A stretch of DNA of 48,526 nucleotides, from contig JAJZRT010000001.1 of the NCBI GenBank assembly GCA_021802595.1, positions 1-48,526 on the forward strand, written 5' to 3'. The notes under the pieces are model-generated. The model did no database searches. It was not told the origin of the DNA and worked only from the letters and a program-made list of their open reading frames with translations. Made by a program: the position numbers and the translations under genes. This DNA is from Pseudomonadota bacterium (GTDB lineage: Bacteria; Pseudomonadota; Gammaproteobacteria; Burkholderiales; Thiobacillaceae). Position 1 is the first letter of the stretch; every line of letters starts with the position of its first letter. Of the stretch, positions 39,134-48,318 are shown one piece after another.

Positions 39134-39478
39134 TCAGGTGGAGAGCGAACTGCCGCAACCGCAGGTTGTCTTGGCGTTGGGATTTTTGACGACAAAGCGT
39201 GCGCCACCTAGCCCCTCCAGATAGTCGATCTCCGCCCCCACAAAATACTGGAAACTCATAGGGTCGATGACAAACGTGACGCCGTTTTTCGTGAACAGCA
39301 TATCGCCCTCACCGGATGACTCGTCAAAGGTGAAGCCGTACTGAAATCCCGAGCAGCCACCGCCGCTTACGAAGATGCGAAGCTTCAGGTCGCTGCGCCC
39401 TTCGTCGGCCAGCAGGCCGCTGACCCTAGCTGCAGCATTATCGGTAATCCGGATCGGCATTGTGACATCGGTCGTCAT
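39134..39478 (-). CDS. erpA: A-type Fe-S carrier, ErpA-like, copy B
   Basis: 114 residues with [15 protein letters not shown] and CGCGSSLST. In copy A iscU and iscS separate this gene from its promoter. Here the promoter is only 41 bases before the start, because those two genes are deleted. That should raise its expression when nif genes are on. Confidence 0.9.
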   Translation of the reverse strand: MTTDVTMPIRITDNAAARVSGLLADEGRSDLKLRIFVSGGGCSGFQYGFTFDESSGEGDMLFTKNGVTFVIDPMSFQYFVGAEIDYLEGLGGARFVVKNPNAKTTCGCGSSLST

Positions 39479-39518
39479 GGTGGGTTACGTATTGATCACA
39501 CTTCGTTGATCGACGCTC

Positions 39519-39534
39519 AGCAACTCTCGTGCCA
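39519..39534 (-). promoter_or_regulatory. Sigma-54 promoter of erpA-iscA, copy B
   Basis: Minus-strand TGGCAC-GAGAG-TTGCT, equivalent to the isc promoter at 5569-5584. Confidence 0.85.
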
Positions 39535-39618
39535 CGAACGTGCGCAAGCAAATAGTGCCGGGAATGCACGTGATTGCCGGTCTCCCTGTTCGGTTTTGTA
39601 TGTCGGCTTTGTCGCGTT

Positions 39619-39634
39619 TGTCGGATATCCGACA
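39619..39634. promoter_or_regulatory. NifA site between erpA and nifA, copy B
   Basis: Perfect palindromic TGTCGGATATCCGACA. It lies 84 bases from the minus-strand promoter and 109 from the nifA promoter. Copy A has one mismatch here. Confidence 0.83.
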
Positions 39635-39743
39635 TGTTGGTTCGCATTCTTCGATACGGCGGAAGGCGAGCGCGGATGTGCCGGCGCGGGCAACGTCGGT
39701 TCGCATGGAACTGGGGCTGCAGGCGGATTTTCAACACGGACAG

Positions 39744-39759
39744 TGGTATGACAATTGCT
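39744..39759 (+). promoter_or_regulatory. Sigma-54-like promoter of nifA, copy B
   Basis: TGGTAT-GACAA-TTGCT, 51 bases before the nifA start. The 39479-39810 gap holds only control elements. Confidence 0.75.
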
Positions 39760-39810
39760 AAGGGTATTTCATCGGTAGGGAGATTGGGGCAGAAACATGT
39801 TGAGGAAGCT

Positions 39811-41430
39811 ATGGGCAAGTCAGCGGAAGCAGAAAGTGGCTCAGGGCTGATTGCTATCTACGAAATCAGCAAGATACTCAATTCGTCTCTGGATCTGAGC
39901 AAAACACTCAGAGAAGTGCTCGCTGTTCTGGCGGCACATTTCCGGATGCGTCGCGGGATGATCAGTTTGGTGCAGGAATCCGGCGAGCTGCACGCTGCTG
40001 GTGCATGCGGCTTGACGGTGGAGGAGGTCCGGCGCGGCCAATATCAGGCCGGGGAGGGTGTAGTCGGCCGTATTCTCACGTCCGGCGTGGCGATGGTGAT
40101 CCCGGACATTTCCAAGGAACCGCTGTTTCTCAATCGTACCGGGTCGCGCGACCTGAGTGCCGACGCGGTGATCGCCTTTCTGGGTGTGCCAATCAAGCAC
40201 GGCCGGGAGGTTCTCGGTGTCTTGAGTGTCGACCGCGACCGTAAGTCTGGGCAACGTCCAGTCAAATTCGAGCGCGATGTGCAGATTCTGAAGATGGTCG
40301 CCAATTTGATAGGCCAGACGGTAAAGCTGCACCGCAGCGTGTTGGCCGAGCATGAGCGGATGATGCGCGAAAGCCACCGCCTGCAAAAAGCACTGCAGGG
40401 CGAGGTCCGGGTAATGCACAGTATCAAGGAGGTCATCGGCCACAGTAAACGCATGCAGCAGGTATTCGCCGAGGTCCACCAAGCCGCGCCCGGCCGCGCC
40501 ACTGTGCTTCTGCGCGGTGAATCCGGCACTGGAAAGGAGGTGATCGCTCGCGCTATTCACAGCCACAGTCCGCGCTCCAACGCGCCATTCGTGCGAGTCA
40601 ATTGCGCGGCGCTGACTGAAACCCTGCTCGAATCGGAACTGTTTGGGCATGAGAAGGGCGCGTTTACCGGTGCGACCCAGGAGCGCAAGGGCCGCTTCGA
40701 GCTGGCGAACGGCGGCACCCTGTTTTTGGACGAGATTGGCGAGATTTCGCCATCGTTCCAAACCAAGCTGTTACGGGTATTGCAGGAACGGGAATTCGAG
40801 CGGGTCGGCGGCAACAAGGCGATCCTGGTGGACGTACGTCTGATTTTCGCTACCAACCGCAACCTGGAAGAAGCGGTTTCGCGCGGAACGTTTCGCGAGG
40901 ATCTCTATTACCGAATCAACGTTGTGACGATAGCGCTCCCGGCTCTGCGCGAGCGGCGCGACGATATTCCGCTGCTTGTCGAGCACTTTCTGGATAAGTT
41001 CAACAAAGGCAACAATAGAATGTTGTCGGTCGTGCCCGAAGCCATGCAGATTCTGCTCGACTGCAACTGGCCGGGAAACGTGCGCGAACTGGAAAACTGC
41101 ATCGAACGCACCGCGACCATGACGCGTGGCGATGTCATTCGGGAACTCGACTTGCCCTGCCAGCAGGGCAAGTGCCTGTCGATGGCACTGCACGATCATG
41201 GATCCACCCGCAACATCCCGATCAGTCTGCCGTCAGCGCATGCCATGCCGGGTACAGGGATCCCTGTGACAGACAGTGTGGAGCCGCCGCAGTCGGAGCG
41301 CTCGCGTCTCGTCTGGGCGATGGAGCAATGTGGCTGGGTCCAGGCAAAGGCTGCGCGCCTGCTCAACCTCACACCCCGTCAGATCGGTTACGCTCTCAAG
41401 AAGTACAACGTGTCGATAAAGCACCTCTAG
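39811..41430 (+). CDS. nifA: Nif transcriptional activator NifA, copy B
   Basis: 539 residues, same GAF / AAA+ / helix-turn-helix layout as copy A and very similar throughout. [14 protein letters not shown] and the C-X11-C-X19-C-X4-C cysteines (from residue 418) are all kept. Main differences: a three-residue insertion in the linker after [11 protein letters not shown] and scattered changes. Both paralogues look active, so they may share or split the regulon. Confidence 0.96.
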   Translation: MGKSAEAESGSGLIAIYEISKILNSSLDLSKTLREVLAVLAAHFRMRRGMISLVQESGELHAAGACGLTVEEVRRGQYQAGEGVVGRILTSGVAMVIPDISKEPLFLNRTGSRDLSADAVIAFLGVPIKHGREVLGVLSVDRDRKSGQRPVKFERDVQILKMVANLIGQTVKLHRSVLAEHERMMRESHRLQKALQGEVRVMHSIKEVIGHSKRMQQVFAEVHQAAPGRATVLLRGESGTGKEVIARAIHSHSPRSNAPFVRVNCAALTETLLESELFGHEKGAFTGATQERKGRFELANGGTLFLDEIGEISPSFQTKLLRVLQEREFERVGGNKAILVDVRLIFATNRNLEEAVSRGTFREDLYYRINVVTIALPALRERRDDIPLLVEHFLDKFNKGNNRMLSVVPEAMQILLDCNWPGNVRELENCIERTATMTRGDVIRELDLPCQQGKCLSMALHDHGSTRNIPISLPSAHAMPGTGIPVTDSVEPPQSERSRLVWAMEQCGWVQAKAARLLNLTPRQIGYALKKYNVSIKHL

Positions 41431-41444
41431 CGCCGCCCGCGCTT

Positions 41445-41499
41445 TGTTGCGAACGCGACAAAGCGCTACATGTTTCGCGGTCGTGTCGATATCGCGACA
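41445..41499. promoter_or_regulatory. Two NifA upstream activator sites before nifB, copy B
   Basis: TGTTGCGAACGCGACA (41445-41460, identical to copy A) and TGTCGATATCGCGACA (41484-41499), 39 bases apart as in copy A. Confidence 0.85.
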
Positions 41500-41554
41500 G
41501 AGACCATCCACGCGACAACGGCTATTTGTCCGGATTCTTTGGAATATTCACGCA

Positions 41555-41570
41555 TGGCATGCCGATTGCT
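41555..41570 (+). promoter_or_regulatory. Sigma-54 promoter of nifB, copy B
   Basis: TGGCAT-GCCGA-TTGCT, identical to 7598-7613. Confidence 0.88.
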
Positions 41571-41651
41571 CTGTGCTACTCAGGCGTATCGTGAGTTGAA
41601 GGCACATGTCATGAACAAGCATCTCGTCAGCTACCACGAGCGGAGATACAC

Positions 41652-43211
41652 ATGAGGCAAGCAATCGATGTCAGCATTGGCGGCGTGCAGGAAATGAAGC
41701 CACTTGATAAGGTCATGCAGAAAATGGCCGAGCGTAAGGGCTGCGGGATGTCGGCTGGAAGTGGCAAAGCCAGTTGTGGGTCAGCGGCCGGACAGGGCGA
41801 TCTGGCACCGGAAGTCTGGGAGAAAGTAAAAAACCACCCATGCTACAGCGAAGAGGCGCACCATCACTACGCGCGCATGCACGTAGCCGTGGCGCCGTCC
41901 TGCAACATGCAGTGCAACTACTGTAACCGTAAGTACGACTGCGCCAACGAGTCGCGCCCCGGTGTGGTGAGCGAAAAGCTAACGCCCCAGCAGGCGGTAA
42001 GAAAAGTACTGGCAGTGGCCTCGGCCATCCCGCAAATGACCGTGCTTGGCATCGCCGGGCCCGGTGACCCGCTCGCCAACCCGGAGAAGACCTTTAAGAC
42101 CTTCGAGTTGATCTCGAAGGTCGCACCGGACATCAAGTTGTGCCTGTCGACCAATGGGCTCGCGCTGCCCGACCATGTTGACACGATCAAGAATTTAAAT
42201 GTCGATCACGTGACCATCACGATCAATATGATCGACCCCGAGGTGGGCGCTGAGATTTATCCGTGGATTTTCTACAAACACAGGCGCATCAAGGGCAGGG
42301 AGGCGGCGAAGATTCTTGCTGAACGCCAGTTGCAGGGGCTCGATATGCTCACCGAGCGCGGCATCCTGTGTAAGGTCAACTCGGTGATGATACCTGGCAT
42401 CAACGATCGGCACCTTGTGGACGTCAATAAGGCAGTGAAATCGCGCGGCGCCTTTCTGCACAACATCATGCCGCTCATTTCCTCGCCTGAGCATGGCACG
42501 GTGTTCGGGCTCACCGGACAGCGCGGTCCGAGCGCGCAGGAACTCAAGGGCTTGCAGGACAGTTGTGAGGGCCAGATGAACATGATGCGCCATTGTCGCC
42601 AGTGCCGAGCCGATGCCGTTGGGTTGTTGGGTGAGGACCGGTCTGCCGAATTCACTACCGAGAAGATTATGGCGATGGATGTGAACTACGACGCTGACAC
42701 GCGCAAGGCCTATCAGCAGATGGTCGAGCAGGAACTCCGGAGCAAAGTCGCAGCCCGCCAGGAGAAGCTCTCGCAGCTAGCTGCCGAAACTAGCGACATC
42801 CGGGTGCTAGTCGCGGTTGCGACCCAGGGTTCGGGCCGGATCAACGAGCATTTTGGCCATGCCAGGGAGTTTCAGGTTTATGAGCTGAGCACTGGCGGTG
42901 CCAAGTTTGTCGGTCATCGGCGTGTGGATCTCTACTGCCGGGGTGGCTACGGCGAGGAGGAGTTGTTGCCGACCGTCATTCGTGCCATCAATGATTGCCA
43001 CGCGGTATTCGTCGCCAAGATCGGTGGCTGTCCGCGCGGCGAGCTGATCCAGGCAGGCATAGAGCCCGTGGACCGGTACGCACACGAATTCATCGAGCAG
43101 TCGGCGTTCGCCTGGTTCAAGGGATACCTGGACAGGGTGAAGCGCGCAGAGATCCGACACGCAGCGCGTGGCGATGCCGATATCCGTCAGGGCGCGTATG
43201 TCGTGGCATGA
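41652..43211 (+). CDS. nifB: FeMo-co biosynthesis radical SAM protein NifB, copy B
   Basis: 519 residues, the same length as copy A. Radical-SAM motif [26 protein letters not shown] and the NifX-like C-terminal domain are intact. Substitutions concentrate in the first 50 residues and in the linker before the NifX-like domain (about residues 355-385), as expected for a functional paralogue. Confidence 0.96.
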   Translation: MRQAIDVSIGGVQEMKPLDKVMQKMAERKGCGMSAGSGKASCGSAAGQGDLAPEVWEKVKNHPCYSEEAHHHYARMHVAVAPSCNMQCNYCNRKYDCANESRPGVVSEKLTPQQAVRKVLAVASAIPQMTVLGIAGPGDPLANPEKTFKTFELISKVAPDIKLCLSTNGLALPDHVDTIKNLNVDHVTITINMIDPEVGAEIYPWIFYKHRRIKGREAAKILAERQLQGLDMLTERGILCKVNSVMIPGINDRHLVDVNKAVKSRGAFLHNIMPLISSPEHGTVFGLTGQRGPSAQELKGLQDSCEGQMNMMRHCRQCRADAVGLLGEDRSAEFTTEKIMAMDVNYDADTRKAYQQMVEQELRSKVAARQEKLSQLAAETSDIRVLVAVATQGSGRINEHFGHAREFQVYELSTGGAKFVGHRRVDLYCRGGYGEEELLPTVIRAINDCHAVFVAKIGGCPRGELIQAGIEPVDRYAHEFIEQSAFAWFKGYLDRVKRAEIRHAARGDADIRQGAYVVA

Positions 43212-43246
43212 CAGGTGCTATTCAAACTTATTCTAGGAGAACGAAG

Positions 43247-43471
43247 ATGGCTTACAAGATCGTAAAGTCTCAATGCACCGCCTGCGCTGCTTGCGAACCG
43301 GAGTGTCCGAACAACGCGATTCGCGAGAAGGATGGAACCTTCATCATCAAGCCGGAGAAGTGCACCGAGTGCATCGGATACTTCGATGATCCGCAGTGCG
43401 TCGCGGTCTGCCCGGTGGAAAATACCTGCATCATCGATGCCGCCTGCCCGCGTTACCAGGCGACGGCCTGA
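43247..43471 (+). CDS. fdxN: 2[4Fe-4S] ferredoxin FdxN, copy B
   Basis: 74 residues; differs from copy A only at one early residue and in the last dozen. All eight cluster cysteines are kept and one more Cys appears near the end (DAACPRY). The gap after nifB is short and lacks the repeat element found in copy A. Confidence 0.93.
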   Translation: MAYKIVKSQCTACAACEPECPNNAIREKDGTFIIKPEKCTECIGYFDDPQCVAVCPVENTCIIDAACPRYQATA

Positions 43472-43482
43472 GAAGCTGAGTT

Positions 43483-43851
43483 ATGAACGTCACGATCACT
43501 CCGGCCGCCGCGAAATTCATTCGCAGAATGATTCGTTTCAATGGTAGCGACCAGGACGGATTCCGCCTGGTGATGACCGCCACCGGTTGCTCTGGACTGG
43601 GTGCCGAGTTCAGCGTCGCGACGACGCCGCGCGCCGGCGACAGCGTGCTTGAACACGACGGCCTCAAGCTGTTCCTGCCGGCCGAGAGCCGCCTGCTTCT
43701 GGAAGGTGTCACCATCGACTTCAGCGACACGCCGATGAGCAGCGGCCTGAGATTCGTCAATTCAAACGCCGTGCCATGTTCGGGAACCTGTTCCGGCAAG
43801 GTGCCTGCGACTTGCACGTTCGACGCCGCAGGTATCGGGCGCAAGTACTGA
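43483..43851 (+). CDS. HesB/IscA-like nif-associated protein, copy B
   Basis: 122 residues. TGCSGLGAEFSV is kept; the C-terminal site reads CSGTCSG, again not the canonical CGCG. Two cysteines still lie in that loop, so cluster binding is plausible. It is followed directly by a deletion scar instead of the TPR gene. Confidence 0.85.
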   Translation: MNVTITPAAAKFIRRMIRFNGSDQDGFRLVMTATGCSGLGAEFSVATTPRAGDSVLEHDGLKLFLPAESRLLLEGVTIDFSDTPMSSGLRFVNSNAVPCSGTCSGKVPATCTFDAAGIGRKY

Positions 43852-43863
43852 CAGAGTGCTGCC

Positions 43864-44136
43864 ATGACATTCGCAACCGAAACCAGGAAATTGCCAGCAA
43901 CGTCGCAAGCGGCGCCGCTGGCGGAAATTGCAATCAGACCATCTTTGGCGCGTGCCTCTCGCGCCATTCCAGTAGACGATGCACCGCTCGGCGGCGGTCT
44001 GCCACACGAAGTCGCCGGACGCTTCGATGCCGACTTGCCCGACGGGGTACTGGCCGACGCCGATCCGCTGGTACGTGACCACTGCCGCCAGCGCACTGGG
44101 ACGCATGCGGTGCTTACCGGGGCGTGCGAGGCCTGA
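43864..44136 (+). pseudogene. Deletion scar: TPR-gene head joined to LRV-gene tail
   Basis: A 90-codon open frame. It begins MTFATETRKLPATSQ, like the TPR gene start in copy A (MTPATGTRERPVTPE), and ends EVAGRFDADLPDGVLADADPLVRDHCRQR, like the LRV gene end (ELAGRLDAGLLDALRADADPMVRERCRER). About 1 kb between is missing. Whether the small product is stable or useful is unknown; I treat it as a relic. Confidence 0.78.
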
Positions 44137-44140
44137 CGCC

Positions 44141-44416
44141 ATGGGTGACATCAATCGCAATAGCGACGTGATGGAACTCAATGGTCCACCGCGTTTCGAA
44201 TACGGCCAGAAGGTGCGCGCGCGCTGCACGATCCGCAACGACGGCACTTTTCCGGGCCGCGACATCGGCGACATTTTGGTTAAAAAGGGCGACGAAGGGT
44301 ACGTCTCCAGCATCGGCACTTTCCTGCAGCAGTTTTACATTTATGGCGTGGACTTCGTGACACACGGTTACCAGGTTGGCATGAAGAGCCGCGAGCTGGA
44401 CCCGGTGGAACCATGA
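44141..44416 (+). CDS. nifZ: NifZ, first copy in cluster B
   Basis: 91 residues; core identical in layout to 11284-11586 but without the PAQAKPESPA tail. ATGA overlap with the next nifZ-like gene. Confidence 0.92.
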   Translation: MGDINRNSDVMELNGPPRFEYGQKVRARCTIRNDGTFPGRDIGDILVKKGDEGYVSSIGTFLQQFYIYGVDFVTHGYQVGMKSRELDPVEP

Positions 44417-44736
44417 CAGCCGAATCAGGAACGCACGGTATGAACGTTAAAGTGGGACATTCAGACCCCTCGTTTCACGTCTCGGCCCCATCGGAGACCG
44501 ACGCACGCGATCTGAAATATCAGCGCGGCCAGCAAGTGCGCGCCGCCGTTGTCCTGAATAACGACGGCAGTCATACCGCGCACGATCCGGATGCCTTGCT
44601 GGTGCCGGCCGGCGCGTCTGGCGAGATCGTCAAAACTGATGTGCACGTAGCGTCGAACGCGCCGGTGTATATGGTGGAGTTTTCCGGGATTCGTCCTGTG
44701 GTGGGATTCCTGGAACAGGAAATCACGCCGGAATGA
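44413..44736 (+). CDS. nifZ: NifZ-like protein, second copy in cluster B
   Basis: 107 residues. Same NifZ-type domain as 11583-11837, with a 23-residue extra N-terminus if the ATGA-overlap start at 44413 is used; a start at 44440 is also possible. Confidence 0.83.
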   Translation: MTAESGTHGMNVKVGHSDPSFHVSAPSETDARDLKYQRGQQVRAAVVLNNDGSHTAHDPDALLVPAGASGEIVKTDVHVASNAPVYMVEFSGIRPVVGFLEQEITPE

Positions 44737-44746
44737 CGGGGCGGCG

Positions 44747-45112
44747 ATGACTGCCAAAGTGAGTGAAAGGTTTTTGGCCGGGCCGGGCGGTTGTCCGCAC
44801 CCGAATGACGTCGATCGCAAGCGCATAGAACGCGCGCTGGCCAATCGTGGGCGATACCGTTACGTAACCCCGGTGGTGCGACCGGCAGTGCGAGGGTACC
44901 GCATCGAGAGTCCCTGTTGCTCGCGCAACGTCGATCAGAATGGCGGCACTATCGATATCGCGCGGATCGAATTTGGTCTGCAGTCGTGCCGATGGCGACT
45001 GTATCGTCGTGATCACCGGCGGAACGAATGGGAATTTTACGCGGAATACCCGACGCTCGCAGCGCTGGTAAACGAAGTGAATGAGGATCTGAGGCGGGCA
45101 TTCTGGCAATGA
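44747..45112 (+). CDS. Conserved nif-associated protein of unknown function, copy B
   Basis: 121 residues. The CPHPNDVDRKRIERALANR block, SPCCSRN and GTIDIARIE are the same as in copy A, while the first 14 residues and the WRLYRRDHR flanks vary. Conservation of the core in both copies suggests it is used. It overlaps nifS by ATGA. Confidence 0.8.
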   Translation: MTAKVSERFLAGPGGCPHPNDVDRKRIERALANRGRYRYVTPVVRPAVRGYRIESPCCSRNVDQNGGTIDIARIEFGLQSCRWRLYRRDHRRNEWEFYAEYPTLAALVNEVNEDLRRAFWQ

Positions 45113-46251
45113 ACGGCACCATCTATCTCGACAATAACGCCACCACGCGGGTCGCTCCTGAGTGCCTGGACGCAGTGCTTGCCTGCCTGCGCGACGAATA
45201 CGGCAACCCGTCGAGCAAGCACGCCGCTGGAGATCGCGCGCGCCGGCTGGTCAATGAAGCACGTGCCCAAGTCGCCGAACTGCTCGGCGCGCAATCGGCC
45301 GAGATCGTCTTTACCAGCGGAGGGACCGAGAGTAATCATCTGGCCATTCTCGGGGTGCTGGCACGCGATCCACGGCGCCAGCACGTGGTCACAAGTTCGG
45401 TCGAGCATCCTTCCACGCTCCAGTTGTTGCACCACTTGGAGGGATGTGGAGTACGTGTCACGTTATTGCCGGTCGACGCCCAGGGCCAGTTGGACCCGGC
45501 TGCCGTCGAGGCGGCGATTGCGCCCGACACGGCGTTGATCTCGTTCTTGTGGGCTAACAACGAGACCGGGGTACTGTTTCCAGTTGAGCAGGTGGCGCGC
45601 ATTGCGTGCGAGCGCAACGTGTTGTTGCATCTCGATGCCGTACAGGTAGTTGGCAAACTCGCAGTGGACTTGCGGCAACTGCCGGCCGATTTTCTGTCAT
45701 TGTCTGGACACAAGTTTCATGCTCCCAAGGGCGTGGGTGCGTTGTTCGTGCGCAAGGGTGTGACGCTGCCGCCGTTGCTATTCGGCCATCAGGAACGTGC
45801 GCGGCGTGGCGGGACGGAAAACGTTCCAGCTATCGTCGGACTCGGGATTGCAGCGGCTGTCGCGGCGGAGACCCTGGAAACCGGCATGCATACGATGATG
45901 ACGTTGCGTGCCCGACTGGAGCAGGGCGTGTGCGAGCGCGCGCCGTTCGCGACTGTGAACGGTGGCGATGCCGCGCGTGTTGCGAATACCAGCAGCATCC
46001 GTTTCGGAAACCTCATTGGCGAGGCGCTTGCCGCGCGCCTGGACCAGGCCGGCGTATGTGTTGGGCTCGGAGCGGCCTGCACCGCCGGTTCTAGCGCGCC
46101 ATCGCACGTGCTCACCGCCATGGGACTCGACGCACGCGCAGTGCTGGCCAGCATGCGGTTTTCACTAAGTCGTTATACCACCGGTAAAGAGATCGAGCGC
46201 GTGCTCAACCTGCTGCCAGAAGTTGTGCGCAACCAGCCTGCGGCGGCCTGA
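45109..46251 (+). CDS. nifS: Cysteine desulfurase NifS, copy B
   Basis: 380 residues, same length as copy A. PLP-lysine (SLSGHKFHAPKGVG) and active Cys (GAACTAGSSAPSHVL) intact. It is one of two intact desulfurase genes here. Confidence 0.96.
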   Translation: MNGTIYLDNNATTRVAPECLDAVLACLRDEYGNPSSKHAAGDRARRLVNEARAQVAELLGAQSAEIVFTSGGTESNHLAILGVLARDPRRQHVVTSSVEHPSTLQLLHHLEGCGVRVTLLPVDAQGQLDPAAVEAAIAPDTALISFLWANNETGVLFPVEQVARIACERNVLLHLDAVQVVGKLAVDLRQLPADFLSLSGHKFHAPKGVGALFVRKGVTLPPLLFGHQERARRGGTENVPAIVGLGIAAAVAAETLETGMHTMMTLRARLEQGVCERAPFATVNGGDAARVANTSSIRFGNLIGEALAARLDQAGVCVGLGAACTAGSSAPSHVLTAMGLDARAVLASMRFSLSRYTTGKEIERVLNLLPEVVRNQPAAA

Positions 46252-46363
46252 CTGGGTCTGGATCCTGGCTGTAGCGAAGTGTGGCCGAGCTATCGAAACG
46301 TTCCCAGATTTTGGTGCATCGCAACTGCATTAGGGCCACAAAGCGAAATGATCGAGGATGACC

Positions 46364-46573
46364 ATGAAGGTAATGATCCGCAGAGACAGTGAAGGGGTGT
46401 TTTCCGCCTATGTCGCCAAGAAAGACCTGGAAGAGCCCATCGTAGCGATGGACCATCCGCAGCTGTGGGGCGGGTGCGTGACGCTTGCCAACGGCTGGCG
46501 GCTGGAACTGCCGGCCTTGGCCGCCGACACCGCGTTGCCGATCACGGTCGAGGCCCGCCGCTTGACCGAATGA
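46364..46573 (+). CDS. nifT: NifT/FixU, copy B
   Basis: 69 residues, MKVMIRRDSEGVFSAYVAKKDLEEP and LWGGCVTLANGWRLELP. The gap after nifS is about 110 bases versus 32 in copy A; the extra sequence (46252-46363) contains nothing I recognise. Confidence 0.93.
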   Translation: MKVMIRRDSEGVFSAYVAKKDLEEPIVAMDHPQLWGGCVTLANGWRLELPALAADTALPITVEARRLTE

Positions 46574-46665
46574 CCATGGCAATCAGCGACCGGAACTTCA
46601 CCGAATTCGCAACGCTGCTGGCCGGTCGTGCCAATGTCAGTTCCAATGTGGCCATTTATCTCTAA
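46570..46665 (+). pseudogene. Deletion scar: start of the small unknown gene joined to the end of the DegT-like gene
   Basis: 31 codons. MAISDRNFTEFATLLAG corresponds to the start of the 13570-13848 gene and NVAIYL to the last residues of the DegT-like protein (GVAIYL). About 1.3 kb present in copy A is missing. The frame is kept but the product is tiny. Confidence 0.8.
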
Positions 46666-46681
46666 TTGTCAGGAGGAAGTC

Positions 46682-46894
46682 ATGGGGAATTCGGAGATTA
46701 TGATTCACGTGCGGTTTTCGCAGGACGGCACAGCGCGCGAAGTGAGTGCGCGACCGGCTACTTTGAGCGCCCAGGACTGGTTCAACCGCCTGAGCAAGGA
46801 GGCCGCAAACGTCTATCGGGCACTGCCCGGCGGACGCGGGTTGTTCCAAGTATCAGCGGTACAGCTGCAGTCGCTGCAAACGGGGATGTCGTGA
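46682..46894 (+). CDS. 70-residue nif-associated protein of unknown function, copy B
   Basis: Matches the 65-residue copy A protein (IMIHVRFSQDGTAREVSAR, SAQDWFNRLSKEAANVY), with five extra residues near the end (VQLQS). AGGAGG upstream and TGATG overlap with the SIR2-like gene are both conserved. Confidence 0.72.
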   Translation: MGNSEIMIHVRFSQDGTAREVSARPATLSAQDWFNRLSKEAANVYRALPGGRGLFQVSAVQLQSLQTGMS

Positions 46895-47742
46895 TGGCCG
46901 CGGTCGATGAAGTCTTCGCGGGCATCGCGAACGGTGCGGTCATTCCATACCTGGGTCCGGGAGTGCTGGCTGCCACGCCCGGCAGCGAGGCTTTGCCGGG
47001 CTCGCCAACGCGCCTGGTGTTACGGCTGGTGGCCAAAGCGAGCGTGCCGCACAAGATCCGGAACAACCTCACCGCCGCAGCCCAGTTCATCGAGAATTTC
47101 AAGCACCGCAAGACGGTGGTTAAGGCGATGACCGAGGCTTTCAGCGTCGAAGTTGCTCCAGGCAATCTGCACCACTACTTTGCATCGTTGCCACAACTGC
47201 CGGTGATCGTCTCTACTTGGTACGATGGTCTGTTGATGAAGGCGTTCGCGTCACATGGCAGTTGGGGTGCGGTGCAGGGCGTGAGCCAGTCGGAGCACTT
47301 TGGCATATGGACGCAGTATTTCGACCGGAACGGTGCTCGGGTAGATGAAGCCCACGCGCGCGATTGGGCAACGCTGCTATATCAACCGCTCGGGTCAATT
47401 GTGCCGGCTGCGAATTTCCTGGTGTCGGATACTGACTTCGTTGAAGTTCTTACTGAAATCGACATCCAAACACCGATTCCGGCCCTGGTACAGGAGCGGC
47501 GGCGCGGCCGGCATTTCTTGTTTCTTGGCTGTCGTTTCGCCACCCAGCTTGACCGGCTGTTTGCGCGTCAAATCATGAAGCGTTCCTCTGACAGACACTG
47601 GGCGCTGCTAGAAGGCGATCTCACACTCAACGAGGCGCGGTTTTTGGATGAGCAGAACATCGAGCGCATCGGTATGTCGCTGGTGGAATTCCTGACACAT
47701 TCAGGAAAGTCCGGCATGCAGCCACTGGCGACGGCGGTTTGA
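46894..47742 (+). CDS. SIR2-like domain protein, copy B, catalytic residues apparently absent
   Basis: 282 residues, the same length as copy A. The VIPYLGPGVL loop, the VIVSTWYDGLL segment, LLYQPLGSI and HFLFLGCRFATQLDRLFAR are unchanged. So the loss of the canonical Asn and His is shared and old, and the rest of the fold is being maintained. Function unknown; nucleotide sensing is inferred. Confidence 0.8.
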   Translation: MAAVDEVFAGIANGAVIPYLGPGVLAATPGSEALPGSPTRLVLRLVAKASVPHKIRNNLTAAAQFIENFKHRKTVVKAMTEAFSVEVAPGNLHHYFASLPQLPVIVSTWYDGLLMKAFASHGSWGAVQGVSQSEHFGIWTQYFDRNGARVDEAHARDWATLLYQPLGSIVPAANFLVSDTDFVEVLTEIDIQTPIPALVQERRRGRHFLFLGCRFATQLDRLFARQIMKRSSDRHWALLEGDLTLNEARFLDEQNIERIGMSLVEFLTHSGKSGMQPLATAV

Positions 47743-47760
47743 ACCGTTGGAGGTGCAGTC

Positions 47761-47949
47761 ATGGTAGTCAGAATTTTTTGCGATTGCGGCAAGGAAATCA
47801 CGCATGAAATTTCGCTCTGGGACCGGAAGACACGCTCGGTATTCTGGATGGAACAGAACCCGCCTTCCTGCGCCATCTGTCGGAAGCAGCAGGTACCGTC
47901 GCGGACCTCGGGCGATACCGTGGTCCGACGGAAGGTAGCTGTGCAATGA
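47761..47949 (+). CDS. Small zinc-ribbon-like protein, copy B
   Basis: 62 residues. IFCDCGKEITHEISLWDRKTRSVFWM then PPSCAICRKQQ gives two Cys pairs. This is probably the native length; the copy A version has a different, longer tail. It is the last gene shared by the two copies. Confidence 0.72.
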   Translation: MVVRIFCDCGKEITHEISLWDRKTRSVFWMEQNPPSCAICRKQQVPSRTSGDTVVRRKVAVQ

Positions 47950-48280
47950 AAGCGCCTTGCCAGCCTTCGCTACGTCCGGTTATGTGCAGAAATAGACTGA
48001 ATCAGGGAGAAGTCAGCACCACCCCCGCAGTACCGCAGAACGAGGGCCACAGGCGTGCGCTTAGCGAGGCTAAGCCACTGCCCGAGTTCCGCGACAAAGC
48101 CTTGCAAAATTTCCGTCCGAATTTCTTTGCGATACATGGAGGTATCCCATGTGGAAATGCAACTTCACGTGCAACCCCGCTGCAGTGGAAATTCCTGGAA
48201 AACTTTCTGGCGGTATGGAACCGCCGCCGGCCCGTGAGGTCGATGCCACATTTAGAATTGCTGCTCAGATAGCACAGCAC
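47950..48280. other. About 330 bases without a supportable gene after copy B
   Basis: An open frame of 108 codons (47946-48272) is present but has no recognisable similarity or ribosome site. No terminator with a clear stem and T-run was seen. The A/B homology ends near here. Confidence 0.5.
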
Positions 48281-48309
48281 TTGACAGGTCGAGGGGAGTT
48301 GAGTAGTGT
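48281..48309 (+). promoter_or_regulatory. Possible sigma-70 promoter
   Basis: TTGACA (48281-48286), 17-base spacer, TAGTGT (48304-48309). TTGACA and TGTCAA (48307-48312) are also inverted half-sites, so an operator is possible. Confidence 0.35.
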
Positions 48310-48318
48310 CAACTAAAG

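Noticed and set aside
46252..46363. Sigma-54 promoter before nifT copy B
   Set aside because: A TTGGTGC...TGCA stretch was seen but its GG-GC spacing is wrong.
47946..48272. 108-codon open frame after copy B
   Set aside because: No ribosome site, no similarity and an odd composition; more likely non-coding.
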